From Caldicoprobacter algeriensis (lineage in GTDB: Bacteria > Bacillota > Clostridia > Caldicoprobacterales > Caldicoprobacteraceae): 60,249 nt of DNA. Position 1 is the stretch's first letter, and the number at the start of each line of letters is the position of its first letter. The DNA lies in contig NZ_JAHUQD010000014.1 of NCBI RefSeq assembly GCF_023838525.1, forward strand, positions 1 to 60,249, read 5' to 3'. The notes under the pieces were generated by a model that made no database searches, was not told the origin of the DNA, and saw nothing but the letters and a program-made list of their open reading frames with translations. Position numbers and translations under genes: made by a program. Below, one piece after another: positions 1-7,095 of the stretch.

Positions 1-284
1 CTCGCTTACGCTCGAAAATCTCCACCCTTTCCTTGACAACATAAGGTTTTACATTTTAAACAGTAAAAATTTGGATATCTATATCATACTTTCCTTTAAA
101 AAAGTGTTGCATTTAATATTGCAATTTTCACAGAAAAAAATTATAAAAATTTCTGTTAAAAAGTATGGTACAAAAGTTAAAGATATTGTACAATAGTATG
201 TAATATTTATCAGGTTGATTTTTTATCCAGCACAAGTGTACTTAAAAATATATGTGTTGTAAGATGTAAGGGGAGGGAGAAGGA
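1..284. other. AT-rich intergenic leader of the homocysteine operon
   Basis: No gene is visible in this stretch. It is strongly AT-rich and ends in a good ribosome binding site (GGGGAGGGAGAAGGA) just before the start at 285. No convincing -35/-10 pair, riboswitch or terminator could be assigned. Confidence 0.5.
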
Positions 285-1445
285 ATGGCTAAGACTTTTG
301 ACGAGATTAACGAGAAAATAAAAGATGGTAAAGTGGTTGTGCTGACTGCCGAAGAGTTCAAAGACCTGGTCGAAGAAAAGGGAGTTGCTCAGGCGGCAAA
401 AGAGGTGGACGTGGTTACGACAGGGACTTTCAGCCCTATGTGCTCCAGCGGAGCTTTCATCAATTTTGGCCATTCAGACCCCCCTATCCGTATGAATAGG
501 ATATGGCTCAATGATGTGCCAGCCTATGGGGGATTGGCTGCAGTAGACACATATATAGGCGCTACCGAGCTGTCTGAGACGCAAGGTTTTGAATACGGTG
601 GAGCGCATGTGATTCAGGATTTAATAGATGGAAAGAAGATCAAGCTGCGCGCAGAGTCGTATGGAACGGACTGTTATCCAAGGAAAGAGATAACCACGTA
701 CATTACCTTAGATGACTTGAACCAGGCGTATTTATTCAATCCCAGGAATGCGTATCAAAATTACAATGCTGCTACCAACTCATCGGATAGAATACTTTAC
801 ACCTATATGGGTACCCTTCTGCCTCAATATGGGAATGTGACCTATTGTACATCGGGGGAGCTGAGCCCGTTGCTCAACGATCCCGAACTCAGGACTATAG
901 GTATTGGGACCAGGATATTCATCGGCGGTGCTCAGGGTTATGTTGCGTGGGAAGGTACGCAGTTTGTGAGAAATAAAGAAGTAATTAGGGATGGAGTTAT
1001 TCAGTATTCAGGAGTCACCCTCGCGGTTGTAGGGGATATGAAGCAGATGAGCAGTCGGTTCATAAGGGCGGCCAGCTATGAAAAATATGGTACTACCCTG
1101 TTTGTGGGGATTGGCATTCCCATTCCGGTTTTGGATGAGGATATGGCTAAATTTTTAGCGGTACGCAATCGTGACATTTATACGCAGGTTGTAGACTACA
1201 GTGTGCCCAGCCGTTCGAGACCTGTGCTGCGCAAAGTTAGCTATGAAGAGCTGCGAAGTGGTACAATTGAGCTCAACGGTAAGAAAGTACCTACAGCACC
1301 GCTATCCAGCCTGAGAAAGGCGCGGGAGATTGCACAGGTACTCAAGGAAATGATGTTAAAAGGCGAGTTTTTACTGCAGGAACCTATACAGAAACTGCCT
1401 GAAGACCGGCGCTTTAACCCTTTGAAGGAAAGGGAGGTGAAGTAA
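285..1445 (+). CDS. Homocysteine biosynthesis protein, DUF39 (HcyBio) family
   Basis: A 386-aa protein of the DUF39 family. The Methanosarcina homologue MA1821 acts, with a NIL-ferredoxin, in making homocysteine from aspartate semialdehyde and a sulfur source. Visible hallmarks are TTGTFSPMCSSGAFINFGHS, with Cys53 in the position of the conserved first cysteine, and ESYGTDCYPRKE with Cys130, the probable second persulfide cysteine. The archaeal version usually carries C-terminal CBS domains, which are absent here. The start is ATG after GGGGAGGGAGAAGG. The stop at 1445 abuts the ferredoxin gene directly, so the two are translationally coupled. The enzymatic role is taken from the family and not shown here. 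Confidence 0.88.
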   Translation: MAKTFDEINEKIKDGKVVVLTAEEFKDLVEEKGVAQAAKEVDVVTTGTFSPMCSSGAFINFGHSDPPIRMNRIWLNDVPAYGGLAAVDTYIGATELSETQGFEYGGAHVIQDLIDGKKIKLRAESYGTDCYPRKEITTYITLDDLNQAYLFNPRNAYQNYNAATNSSDRILYTYMGTLLPQYGNVTYCTSGELSPLLNDPELRTIGIGTRIFIGGAQGYVAWEGTQFVRNKEVIRDGVIQYSGVTLAVVGDMKQMSSRFIRAASYEKYGTTLFVGIGIPIPVLDEDMAKFLAVRNRDIYTQVVDYSVPSRSRPVLRKVSYEELRSGTIELNGKKVPTAPLSSLRKAREIAQVLKEMMLKGEFLLQEPIQKLPEDRRFNPLKEREVK

Positions 1446-1865
1446 GTGCAGTTGCAGAAGATAAAGCTGTTTATGTATTTTCCTCCTGAGAAGACCGACA
1501 AGCCTATAACCTATCGCCTGGTCAAGGATTATGACCTCATGTTCAATATCCTGCAGGCTCAGATCCAGCCCAACAAAAAAGGAAGACTGATGGCTGAGCT
1601 TGAAGGTACTGCGGAAAACATAGAAAAGGGATTGCAGTATTTAAAGGAGCAGGGGGTACAGTACAGGATATTCAACAAGAATATAATTTGGCATGAGGAG
1701 AAATGCGTTCACTGTGGTGCCTGCACCGCTGTCTGCCCGTCCAGGGCTTTGAGCATGGATAGAAATGAGTGGAAGCTCACCTTTGACCACAGCAAATGCC
1801 TGATATGCGAGCTGTGCGTCAAAGCCTGTCCTCTAAATGCCATGGATGTGAATATTTTTCTGTAA
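1446..1865 (+). CDS. NIL domain plus 2[4Fe-4S] ferredoxin, partner of DUF39 protein
   Basis: 139 aa with a GTG start directly after the stop of the DUF39 gene; the ribosome binding site GGGAGGTGAAG lies in that gene's end. Residues about 1-75 form a NIL ligand-binding-like domain. The C-terminal half holds two tetranuclear cluster motifs, CVHCGACTAVCP and CLICELCVKACP. This is the architecture of Methanosarcina MA1822, which works with MA1821 in sulfur incorporation into homocysteine, presumably supplying electrons for disulfide or persulfide reduction. It is very likely cytoplasmic. Confidence 0.9.
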   Translation: MQLQKIKLFMYFPPEKTDKPITYRLVKDYDLMFNILQAQIQPNKKGRLMAELEGTAENIEKGLQYLKEQGVQYRIFNKNIIWHEEKCVHCGACTAVCPSRALSMDRNEWKLTFDHSKCLICELCVKACPLNAMDVNIFL

Positions 1866-1904
1866 AATATTTGTTTCGTATGTTTTTTAAATAGAAGTGG
1901 TGTT

Positions 1905-2627
1905 ATGGCAGAAAAAAGGTTTTATAGAGAGTTATACAGGGCAAAGGATTTGGTGTATTTCAATGTAAAGGTGGAACAGACCGATCTGGATATCGGTGCA
2001 CATTCAATGCTGCGTCAGGAGGCCCTACAGCTGGTCAAAAAATACAGAAAGGATATTGAAGATTACATCAGGAAAGATAGCAGGTTTTTAACCTCGTTGG
2101 TGCCAATTAAATGTTTGCCGGATGCACCGGCGATAGTGCGACGGATGTGCGATGCTGCGCAAAGGGCCGGCGTAGGGCCTATGGCAGCGGTTGCGGGTGC
2201 CATAAGCGAATTTGTTGGGATGGAACTATTGCAATATTCGCCCGAGGTGATTGTAGAAAACGGTGGGGATATCTTTCTCAAGAGCTTCCTCGAAAGGGTT
2301 ATAGCCATATTTGCGGGCGCTTCTCCTTTGAGTCAAAAGATTGGGCTTAAAATCTCTGCGGAAGACACACCAATAGGGGTTTGCACCTCATCGGGCAAGA
2401 TAGGGCATTCGTTGAGCTTTGGCAGGGCCGATGCAGTGGTCATATTGTCCCATGATACTGCGCTGGCCGATGCAGCCGCTACCGCTGTGGGGAATGTTGT
2501 GAAGACTCCGGATGATATTGAAAAGGGTGTTCACCTTGCCAGGCGGATTCAAGGGGTTTTGGGTGTGGTAATTGTTGTAGATGACAAGATGGGTGCATGG
2601 GGAAAAGTGCGGTTGGTAAAGCTGTGA
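1905..2627 (+). CDS. UPF0280 family protein (COG2122), third homocysteine gene
   Basis: A 240-aa protein of the UPF0280/COG2122 family, distantly related to the ApbE flavin transferase fold. Family marks are the glycine/alanine-rich GVGPMAAVAGAISEFVG, the VENGGDIFL block and GVCTSSGKIGHSLSFG. In Methanosarcina the homologue MA1715 was linked to persulfide chemistry of cysteine and homocysteine synthesis. It follows the ferredoxin by 39 bp, which suggests one operon. The assignment to the family is secure; the precise reaction is not known from the sequence. Confidence 0.85.
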   Translation: MAEKRFYRELYRAKDLVYFNVKVEQTDLDIGAHSMLRQEALQLVKKYRKDIEDYIRKDSRFLTSLVPIKCLPDAPAIVRRMCDAAQRAGVGPMAAVAGAISEFVGMELLQYSPEVIVENGGDIFLKSFLERVIAIFAGASPLSQKIGLKISAEDTPIGVCTSSGKIGHSLSFGRADAVVILSHDTALADAAATAVGNVVKTPDDIEKGVHLARRIQGVLGVVIVVDDKMGAWGKVRLVKL

Positions 2628-2785
2628 AGGACGAATAAAACAATTGTTTTCCAGGTGCTTTCTTCGGTGTGGAATTTTCAATAGATTGGCAATTTTTATA
2701 GCGGGGTTATACCATAAAAATCATTGGGTAGTATAAAAAGCCAGGCTTTTGTTCAAAATAGTGTCTGAAGATTTAAAAATATTGT

Positions 2786-2814
2786 TTGACTTTTTGAGTT
2801 ATTTATTTTATAAT
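2786..2814 (+). promoter_or_regulatory. Promoter of tRNA-Arg
   Basis: TTGACT (2786-2791), a 17-bp spacer and TATAAT (2809-2814) form a near-consensus vegetative promoter. It would start transcription about 25 bp upstream of the mature tRNA. Confidence 0.8.
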
Positions 2815-2847
2815 ATAAGCGTTGCAGAAAGAGTGGGAAAAATATGC

Positions 2848-2924
2848 GCACCCGTAGCTCAGGAGGATAGAGCACCGGTTTCCTAAACCGGGTGTCGGGG
2901 GTTCAAATCCCTCCGGGTGTACCA
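2848..2924 (+). tRNA. tRNA-Arg (anticodon CCU)
   Basis: A full cloverleaf can be drawn: a 7-bp acceptor stem (first pair G-U), D arm GCTC/GAGC, anticodon stem CCGGT/ACCGG around loop TTCCTAA (anticodon CCT), a T arm with TTCAAAT, discriminator A and an encoded CCA. The 3' 48 bases are repeated at the far end of the prophage, so the present 3' half is phage-supplied and restores the gene. Confidence 0.95.
2877..2924 (+). repeat. attL core (48-bp direct repeat)
   Basis: Identical to 34288-34335; it covers the tRNA-Arg from the anticodon stem to the CCA end. A further ~90 bp downstream, including the tRNA terminator, is similar but not identical between the two ends. Confidence 0.92.
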
Positions 2925-2926
2925 CG

Positions 2927-2965
2927 AAAGGCCGGAAAATCAAGCTCTCCGGCCTTTGTTATTTT
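2927..2965 (+). terminator. Phage-borne terminator of tRNA-Arg
   Basis: AAAGGCCGGA / TCCGGCCTTT forms a perfect 10-bp stem with an 11-nt loop, followed by TTGTTATTTT. It lies just inside attL, so the phage supplies both a tRNA 3' end and a replacement terminator. The host version is at 34338-34369. Confidence 0.8.
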
Positions 2966-2989
2966 AACTGCGGTTTCAGAAATGGTGTC

Positions 2990-3032
2990 GTTGCAAACAT
3001 TTTGCAAACATAAATCTACTTTGCAAACAGCT
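2990..3032. repeat. Integrase arm-type site repeats (left arm)
   Basis: Three copies of TTGCAAAC-type sequence (around 2992, 3004 and 3021) lie between attL and the end of the integrase gene. Similar copies occur in the right phage arm (34142-34170). This is the layout expected for arm-type binding sites of a lambda/Tn916-like integrase. Inferred from repetition only. Confidence 0.5.
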
Positions 3033-4128
3033 CCTCTATTTTGGATACAGCTTCTTTTTGAATATTGGGTAGGACATGGCTGTAAGTATCAAGTGTAACA
3101 GAAATTTGACTGTGGCCAAGACGTTCGCTCACTATCTTTGGGTTTACACCTTGCTGTAAAAGCATCGTAGCATGGGTATGCCTGAGATCGTGGAAACGTA
3201 TTTTGGGGTAACCCAGCTTCTTGACCAGTTCCGTAAATTTTTCACCCAGGTAATGGGGGTCATACGGCCTTCCGTCATTCCATGCACACACAAAGCCTTG
3301 GTCATTGTAGGCAGGTCCCATCATTAGCTTGATTTCGTTTTGCTTTCTTCTGTGTTCCTTTAAAGCATGGATAGTGTAATCCATTAAAGCTATTGTACGT
3401 TTTGATTTGGCTGTTTTGGGTTCTTTTAGTGTAAGTGCGCCGTTTATGCGCTGTAGGGCATATTTGACCATCAAAAATCCCCGTGAGAGGTCCACGTTCT
3501 CCCATTTTAAGCCGCATATCTCACCTGCCCTCATGCCGGTTTGCAGTGCTAACAACACCGGGATATAAATTGGCGTATCGGCAATATCATTCAAGAATCT
3601 CTTGGCTGTTTCGACGTCCCATACTCGCATTTCTACTTTTTCAGGACGGGGTGGCGTAACGGCATCGGTGGGATTTGATATTATAATCTGCCAGTTTACT
3701 GCATGTTTCAATGCCAGGTGCAGCATACGGTGTATTTTTAAGACAGTGCTTTTACTTAAGTTTTTCTCCAGCAGGGATGAGTAAAAGCTTTGAATGTGAG
3801 CTGGTTTTAGTTTCGGCATTATAATGCCACCTATATGAGTTTTTATATGAGCAGCAAATTCTGTGTAGCGCCTATAAGTGCTTGGTGCCACATTGGTTTT
3901 GGCGTAAGTATCCAGCCAGTAATTGAGGTATTCGGCTACAGTCATATTGGCTGGCTCAAAATATTCACCCTTCTCTATTTTTGCGATTATGTCGGCCAGC
4001 GCCTTCTCGGCTTCCTTTTTTGTTTTGTAGCCGCTAAACCACTTTTGTTTACGCTTGCCATTTTCGTCACGGCCGATATCGACAACAATGCTATAAGTAG
4101 AGCCTCTTTTGCGTATGTGGCCACGCAT
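3016..4128 (-). CDS. int: Tyrosine-family site-specific integrase
   Basis: 370 aa. The N-terminal ~55 residues match the arm-site-binding (AP2-like) domain seen in Tn916-type integrases. A SAM-like core-binding domain follows (about 60-165), then the catalytic domain. Catalytic signatures are the first Arg in LQTGMRAGEICGLKW, the HDLRHTHATML box, and LGHSQISVTLDTYSHV with the nucleophilic Tyr. It sits next to attL and reads towards it. It integrates and, with an excisionase, excises the prophage at tRNA-Arg. The ATG start is preceded by AGGAGGAATG. Confidence 0.95.
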   Translation of the reverse strand: MRGHIRKRGSTYSIVVDIGRDENGKRKQKWFSGYKTKKEAEKALADIIAKIEKGEYFEPANMTVAEYLNYWLDTYAKTNVAPSTYRRYTEFAAHIKTHIGGIIMPKLKPAHIQSFYSSLLEKNLSKSTVLKIHRMLHLALKHAVNWQIIISNPTDAVTPPRPEKVEMRVWDVETAKRFLNDIADTPIYIPVLLALQTGMRAGEICGLKWENVDLSRGFLMVKYALQRINGALTLKEPKTAKSKRTIALMDYTIHALKEHRRKQNEIKLMMGPAYNDQGFVCAWNDGRPYDPHYLGEKFTELVKKLGYPKIRFHDLRHTHATMLLQQGVNPKIVSERLGHSQISVTLDTYSHVLPNIQKEAVSKIEELFAK

Positions 4129-4226
4129 GGCTCATTCCTCCTTTTTTGGAAAATAAAAGTTTTTGTATTTAGTTGTTACTTTTACGAAAATAAATGATAT
4201 ACTATATATAAGGTGGTGCGATATCT

Positions 4227-4415
4227 ATGAGAATGATAAAAAGGAAGATTTTGAGAACACTTAATTATGAGCTAGATAATATAATCAAACAACAGAAAAA
4301 TCCTCCTAAAGAGAATCCTATTTTTAAGGATTTTAATGCCAATTTTGCTAAAAAGTTAAAAAAACATACTGAATTCATGGCATCTATTGAGCGTACTATA
4401 GAAAGTACCAAATAG
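4227..4415 (+). CDS. Small basic hypothetical protein
   Basis: 62 aa, lysine-rich, predicted mostly helical, with no recognised domain. The ribosome binding site AAGGTGGTG lies 9 bp before the ATG, and an AT-rich TATACT-like -10 lies just upstream. It is divergent from int and convergent with the lysogeny operon, an isolated position typical of phage accessory genes. No function can be assigned. Confidence 0.55.
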   Translation: MRMIKRKILRTLNYELDNIIKQQKNPPKENPIFKDFNANFAKKLKKHTEFMASIERTIESTK

Positions 4416-4444
4416 ATATAGCGCTCATAGATGGTGTAAAATAT

Positions 4445-4517
4445 AAGTCCTCTGCAAGCGAAAGTCGGCTGCACGCCGTGTGCACGTCAAGTGCCTAACT
4501 GCAGAGGGCTTATTTTA
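4445..4517. terminator. Bidirectional terminator with an elaborate loop
   Basis: AAGTCCTCTGCA (4445-4456) pairs with TGCAGAGGGCTT (4500-4511), a 12-bp stem with one wobble. The 43-nt apical part contains a second hairpin, TGCAC/GTGCA (4470-4484). T-rich runs flank both sides. It lies between the convergent genes at 4415 and 4528, so a shared terminator is the simplest reading; the large internal structure is unusual. Confidence 0.6.
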
Positions 4518-4527
4518 TTGATTGATA

Positions 4528-5073
4528 TTATTTTATTAACACTGAAACGATCATGGCTGCTATTCCTATAATTGTGGCAATTGCTATACCTGCAATCCAC
4601 TGCCTATCTCCTTTTATTTCTCTTCGGATGTCCTCTATCCTTCTATTTACTTCCAAAAATTCTTGATGCCTTTGATTATCTCTATCTCTCATTTCGGTCA
4701 ATGCTTGATTAATCATTTGGGCAATTCTGTCTTCTGTATTTCTGAGAGACGCTTTCATTTCTGCGACGTCTCTATCTAGCTTATCCAGATATTTTTCTTG
4801 CCAATCCATATAACCACCCTCCTTAGTTGAGGCAGTTTGAGAATAAGTATCCCATACCTCAGACAAGATTCTTCGCATGGAACTTTTTAAATATTGGTCA
4901 CTTATATAACGTGGGATAATGTTATCGATAACAATATTATTATACCATTCGTTGATGGCTATGTCATTTTCAAAGTCTGTATCATTGGTAGTTTTTGCTT
5001 CTTTTTTCTGTTTATAAGATAGCAGGGATGTAACCTTTTCTTTTTGGGTAGCGGAGGATTTAGGATTAACCAA
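4528..5073 (-). CDS. Membrane-anchored coiled-coil protein of lysogeny operon, two possible starts
   Basis: The long form has 181 aa from a TTG start (GAGGTG 7 bp upstream) overlapping the preceding gene by 8 bp. Residues ~100-155 are a charged coiled coil (MDWQEKYLDKLDRDVAEMKA...) and the last ~22 residues form a transmembrane segment (IAGIAIATIIGIAAMIVSVL). A much stronger ribosome binding site (AAGGAGGGTGG) precedes an in-frame ATG at 4809, giving a 93-aa short form of coiled coil plus membrane anchor. It is the last gene of the cI operon, so probably expressed in the lysogen. The family was not recognised; a superinfection-exclusion or abortive-infection role is only a possibility. Confidence 0.75.
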   Translation of the reverse strand: MVNPKSSATQKEKVTSLLSYKQKKEAKTTNDTDFENDIAINEWYNNIVIDNIIPRYISDQYLKSSMRRILSEVWDTYSQTASTKEGGYMDWQEKYLDKLDRDVAEMKASLRNTEDRIAQMINQALTEMRDRDNQRHQEFLEVNRRIEDIRREIKGDRQWIAGIAIATIIGIAAMIVSVLIK

Positions 5074-5668
5074 TGTTGAACACCTCGCTTATTAACTGTT
5101 TGGCATTTTCGAGATCTTCTTTCAGCTTGAGATGAATGTCTTTGGCTAAATCAGCTAGCAAAAATTTTTCATCATGGTGCACATTAATATGTAGCATTGA
5201 GAATGGTTTACCATCAGAAACTTCAAGCAAAAACAAGTTCTCATTTTTCTTAAAAGTTAGTCTCAAAAAAGTATTTGGCTGATAAATAAACGAATTTGTT
5301 TTTACGGTTATGTTAAATAGCCCTTTCACTTCTTTCATTTCAGAACATGTAAAATGAAAATTAAAGCCGTATGCTATTATAGAGCGCTCTCTTGCAGCCT
5401 GCAATACAGTTTGCAAAGTATCAGAAAAGTAAAAGGGAATATCGCCATTAATCGCTGTAGATTGTATTTGAAGACGGTTATCGACTACTACTATTTCAAG
5501 GCCCATAGTTTGATAGTTAATTATGCCAGGGCTTAAAGGATCAAGTTGCCAAACTACTGAGGGTATTTGGTTGGGGAATAAACTTGTTAATTCATTTACT
5601 TTGATTAAATGCTTGCCGTTATCAGAAAAGATTGTTACAAGATTAAGATTATTAAGTTCATACTTCAT
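5066..5668 (-). CDS. Hypothetical protein of lysogeny operon
   Basis: 200 aa, ATG after AAAGGAGGAATTCTT. No signal peptide, transmembrane segment or familiar motif; mixed alpha/beta composition, with a leucine/lysine-rich helical C-terminus. It lies 20 bp downstream of the ImmA-type gene and overlaps the membrane coiled-coil gene by 8 bp, so the two are probably translationally coupled partners. Lysogenic expression with a membrane partner is the pattern of phage conversion or exclusion genes, but nothing in the sequence proves this. Confidence 0.75.
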   Translation of the reverse strand: MKYELNNLNLVTIFSDNGKHLIKVNELTSLFPNQIPSVVWQLDPLSPGIINYQTMGLEIVVVDNRLQIQSTAINGDIPFYFSDTLQTVLQAARERSIIAYGFNFHFTCSEMKEVKGLFNITVKTNSFIYQPNTFLRLTFKKNENLFLLEVSDGKPFSMLHINVHHDEKFLLADLAKDIHLKLKEDLENAKQLISEVFNIG

Positions 5669-5688
5669 AAGAATTCCTCCTTTGCTCT

Positions 5689-6132
5689 TTAATATTGTTC
5701 ACTGTTCAATTTATATTCTACAAGCTTCTCGTTAACCTTCAAGGCACTTGCAATAAGATTTATTGGCTCATAACGTATTTCCTTAATGTCGTAATCATCA
5801 ATAAGCAGTTCCGCTGCAAACTTGTTGGCCTCGGCCTCATATGGTCCTATGGGAAACAATGTATATTCCCTGACAAAATAAATCGGCTCTGATGAGTGCA
5901 GGATGGCATGTCCAAGCTCGTGAGCTAATACGATACGTTGGCTGTGCTCATCAAGGGTGCTATTCACTACTATGAATTTGTTTTTTATGGTCTTTATGTA
6001 ATACCCCTTTGTGTGGGGCGAGTATTCCTTATGGACGACGTGGATGTTGAGGTATTTTGCTAATCTGAGTGGGTCTCTTGTCTCATATTTTTGTACGAGG
6101 TGCTTCACACGTGCATGGATATTCTTTTTCAT
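5689..6132 (-). CDS. ImmA/IrrE-type metallopeptidase
   Basis: 147 aa with the zinc-protease motif HELGHAILH and a downstream EAEANKFAAELL glutamate region, both typical of the ImmA/IrrE (DUF955) family. In ICEBs1 and many Firmicute phages such proteins cleave or antagonise the neighbouring repressor and so trigger induction. Here it follows the cI-like gene by 16 bp on the same strand, the canonical arrangement. ATG after AAGGGAGGTG. Confidence 0.92.
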   Translation of the reverse strand: MKKNIHARVKHLVQKYETRDPLRLAKYLNIHVVHKEYSPHTKGYYIKTIKNKFIVVNSTLDEHSQRIVLAHELGHAILHSSEPIYFVREYTLFPIGPYEAEANKFAAELLIDDYDIKEIRYEPINLIASALKVNEKLVEYKLNSEQY

Positions 6133-6148
6133 CGTGGAAGCACCTCCC

Positions 6149-6580
6149 TTATTGTTCTGATTTTTCTTTTTTCTTTCTGCCGTATTTCTTCTTGTTCATC
6201 TCTTTTGCTTTCCAGAAGAGTTCTGATATATCCCTGAAAAGTTTTTCTTTGTCTTCTTCGGCGACTTCATCGTTCATGAAGAAGATACCTGCTTGTTTGA
6301 TGAAGTCTTCGTATTGCATTAGGTCACGTTTGGTCACTTTATGTTTTTGGGTGTATTCTTCAGGGATGTAGGGGTTGCGGATATCAGTGCGCCCTAAAAG
6401 ATAATCGACTGATACAGAGTAAAATTCAGCCAATTTTTGCATTGTGGCAAAATCTGGTTGGCTTTTGCCTGTTTCGTATTTTGTATATGTGGTTCTATCC
6501 ACTCCAATAGCATTAGCTACATCTTTTTGGCTTAATTTTCTTTCTGTTCTTAACTGTTTAATAATTTCATTAAAGAGCAT
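6149..6580 (-). CDS. cI-like XRE-family lysogeny repressor
   Basis: 143 aa from the ATG at 6580 (AAAGGGGTG 6 bp upstream; an upstream in-frame GTG at 6589 lies within that site and is less likely). The N-terminal helix-turn-helix is clear: LRTERKLSQKDVANAIGVDRTTYTKYETGKSQP. The C-terminal part is charged and lacks a LexA-type peptidase domain, which fits derepression through the adjacent ImmA-type protease and not through RecA-driven self-cleavage. It presumably binds the three operators at 6608-6680. Confidence 0.92.
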   Translation of the reverse strand: MLFNEIIKQLRTERKLSQKDVANAIGVDRTTYTKYETGKSQPDFATMQKLAEFYSVSVDYLLGRTDIRNPYIPEEYTQKHKVTKRDLMQYEDFIKQAGIFFMNDEVAEEDKEKLFRDISELFWKAKEMNKKKYGRKKKEKSEQ

Positions 6581-6600
6581 TCTTTTCACCCCTTTAACTT

Positions 6601-6629
6601 ATTATATGTGAATTTGTTTCACATATCAA
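6601..6629 (-). promoter_or_regulatory. Lysogenic promoter of the cI operon
   Basis: On the minus strand, TTGATA (6629-6624), 17 bp, TATAAT (6606-6601). Operator O1 lies exactly in the spacer, so repressor bound there would shut off its own promoter (autoregulation). Confidence 0.75.
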
Positions 6630-6680
6630 TTATAGTGCAAAATTTTCACTTTGCCTATTGACAAAGTGAAGGTACTTCAC
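6608..6680. promoter_or_regulatory. Three phage repressor operators, GTGAA-N5-TTCAC
   Basis: O1 6608-6622 (GTGAATTTGTTTCAC), O2 6635-6649 (GTGCAAAATTTTCAC, one mismatch) and O3 6666-6680 (GTGAAGGTACTTCAC) share a 15-bp inverted-repeat consensus. Centres are 27 and 31 bp apart, close to three helical turns. O1 lies in the leftward promoter spacer and O3 in the rightward promoter spacer, as in a lambda-like switch between CI and Cro homologues. Confidence 0.85.
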
Positions 6681-6687
6681 TTATAAT
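6658..6687 (+). promoter_or_regulatory. Early rightward promoter (PR equivalent)
   Basis: TTGACA (6658-6663), 18-bp spacer, TATAAT (6682-6687). O3 fills the spacer, giving a direct route for repression in the lysogen. Confidence 0.8.
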
Positions 6688-6708
6688 TAAACTCGGGAGG
6701 TGAAGTTA

Positions 6709-6951
6709 ATGCACAATAAATATGCTAAAAGTGAAGTAGCAGCACTTATAAAAGAAAAACGAAACGCCAAAAAACTTACGCAAAAACAGCTTGCAACCTT
6801 AGTTGGCGTTGACAGAACGACAATATCAAAAATTGAAAATGGAGCAAGGCCGTCTATAGATAACGCTAAAAAAATAGCACAAATTTTAGGCTTTAATTGG
6901 ACAATTTTCTTTAATTGCACTTCCGATGACAAGCAAACCGAGACTGCTTAA
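6709..6951 (+). CDS. Cro-like XRE-family regulator
   Basis: 80 aa from the ATG at 6709, with GGGAGGTG 6 bp upstream; an in-frame GTG at 6700 overlaps that site and is rejected. Almost the whole protein is one helix-turn-helix domain: LIKEKRNAKKLTQKQLATLVGVDRTTISKIENGARPS. First gene of the rightward early operon and divergent from the cI-like gene, hence a Cro-type role in the lysis-lysogeny switch. Confidence 0.88.
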   Translation: MHNKYAKSEVAALIKEKRNAKKLTQKQLATLVGVDRTTISKIENGARPSIDNAKKIAQILGFNWTIFFNCTSDDKQTETA

Positions 6952-6955
6952 GCAT

Positions 6956-7080
6956 ATGTGCAAGCGCAATTGCACCTTGACAACCGAATAGAGAGCCTGT
7001 GAGTACCGCTGAATAGGCGACGACCCGTGGCCAGCGGCGAGCCCGAAGAGCGAGAAAGCAGGAATAAAGACGGAAGAGAG
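6956..7080 (+). ncRNA. Candidate structured leader RNA after cro
   Basis: A gene-free, purine-rich stretch with nested pairing: hairpin GTGCAA/TTGCAC (6958-6975), then CCTG...CAGG enclosing CCGCTG...CAGCGG, and GCCT...AGGC that could form a pseudoknot-like alternative. No ORF with a good start fills it. The position, just after the first early gene, matches where phages place nut/put-type antitermination or attenuation signals. Structure drawn by eye; no known RNA family recognised. Confidence 0.4.
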
Positions 7081-7095
7081 GGGGTGAACCGCACA

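Noticed and set aside
4445-4511. Self-cleaving ribozyme (hammerhead or twister)
   Set aside because: GCGAAAGTC is reminiscent, but the CUGAUGA core and the twister conserved loops are absent.
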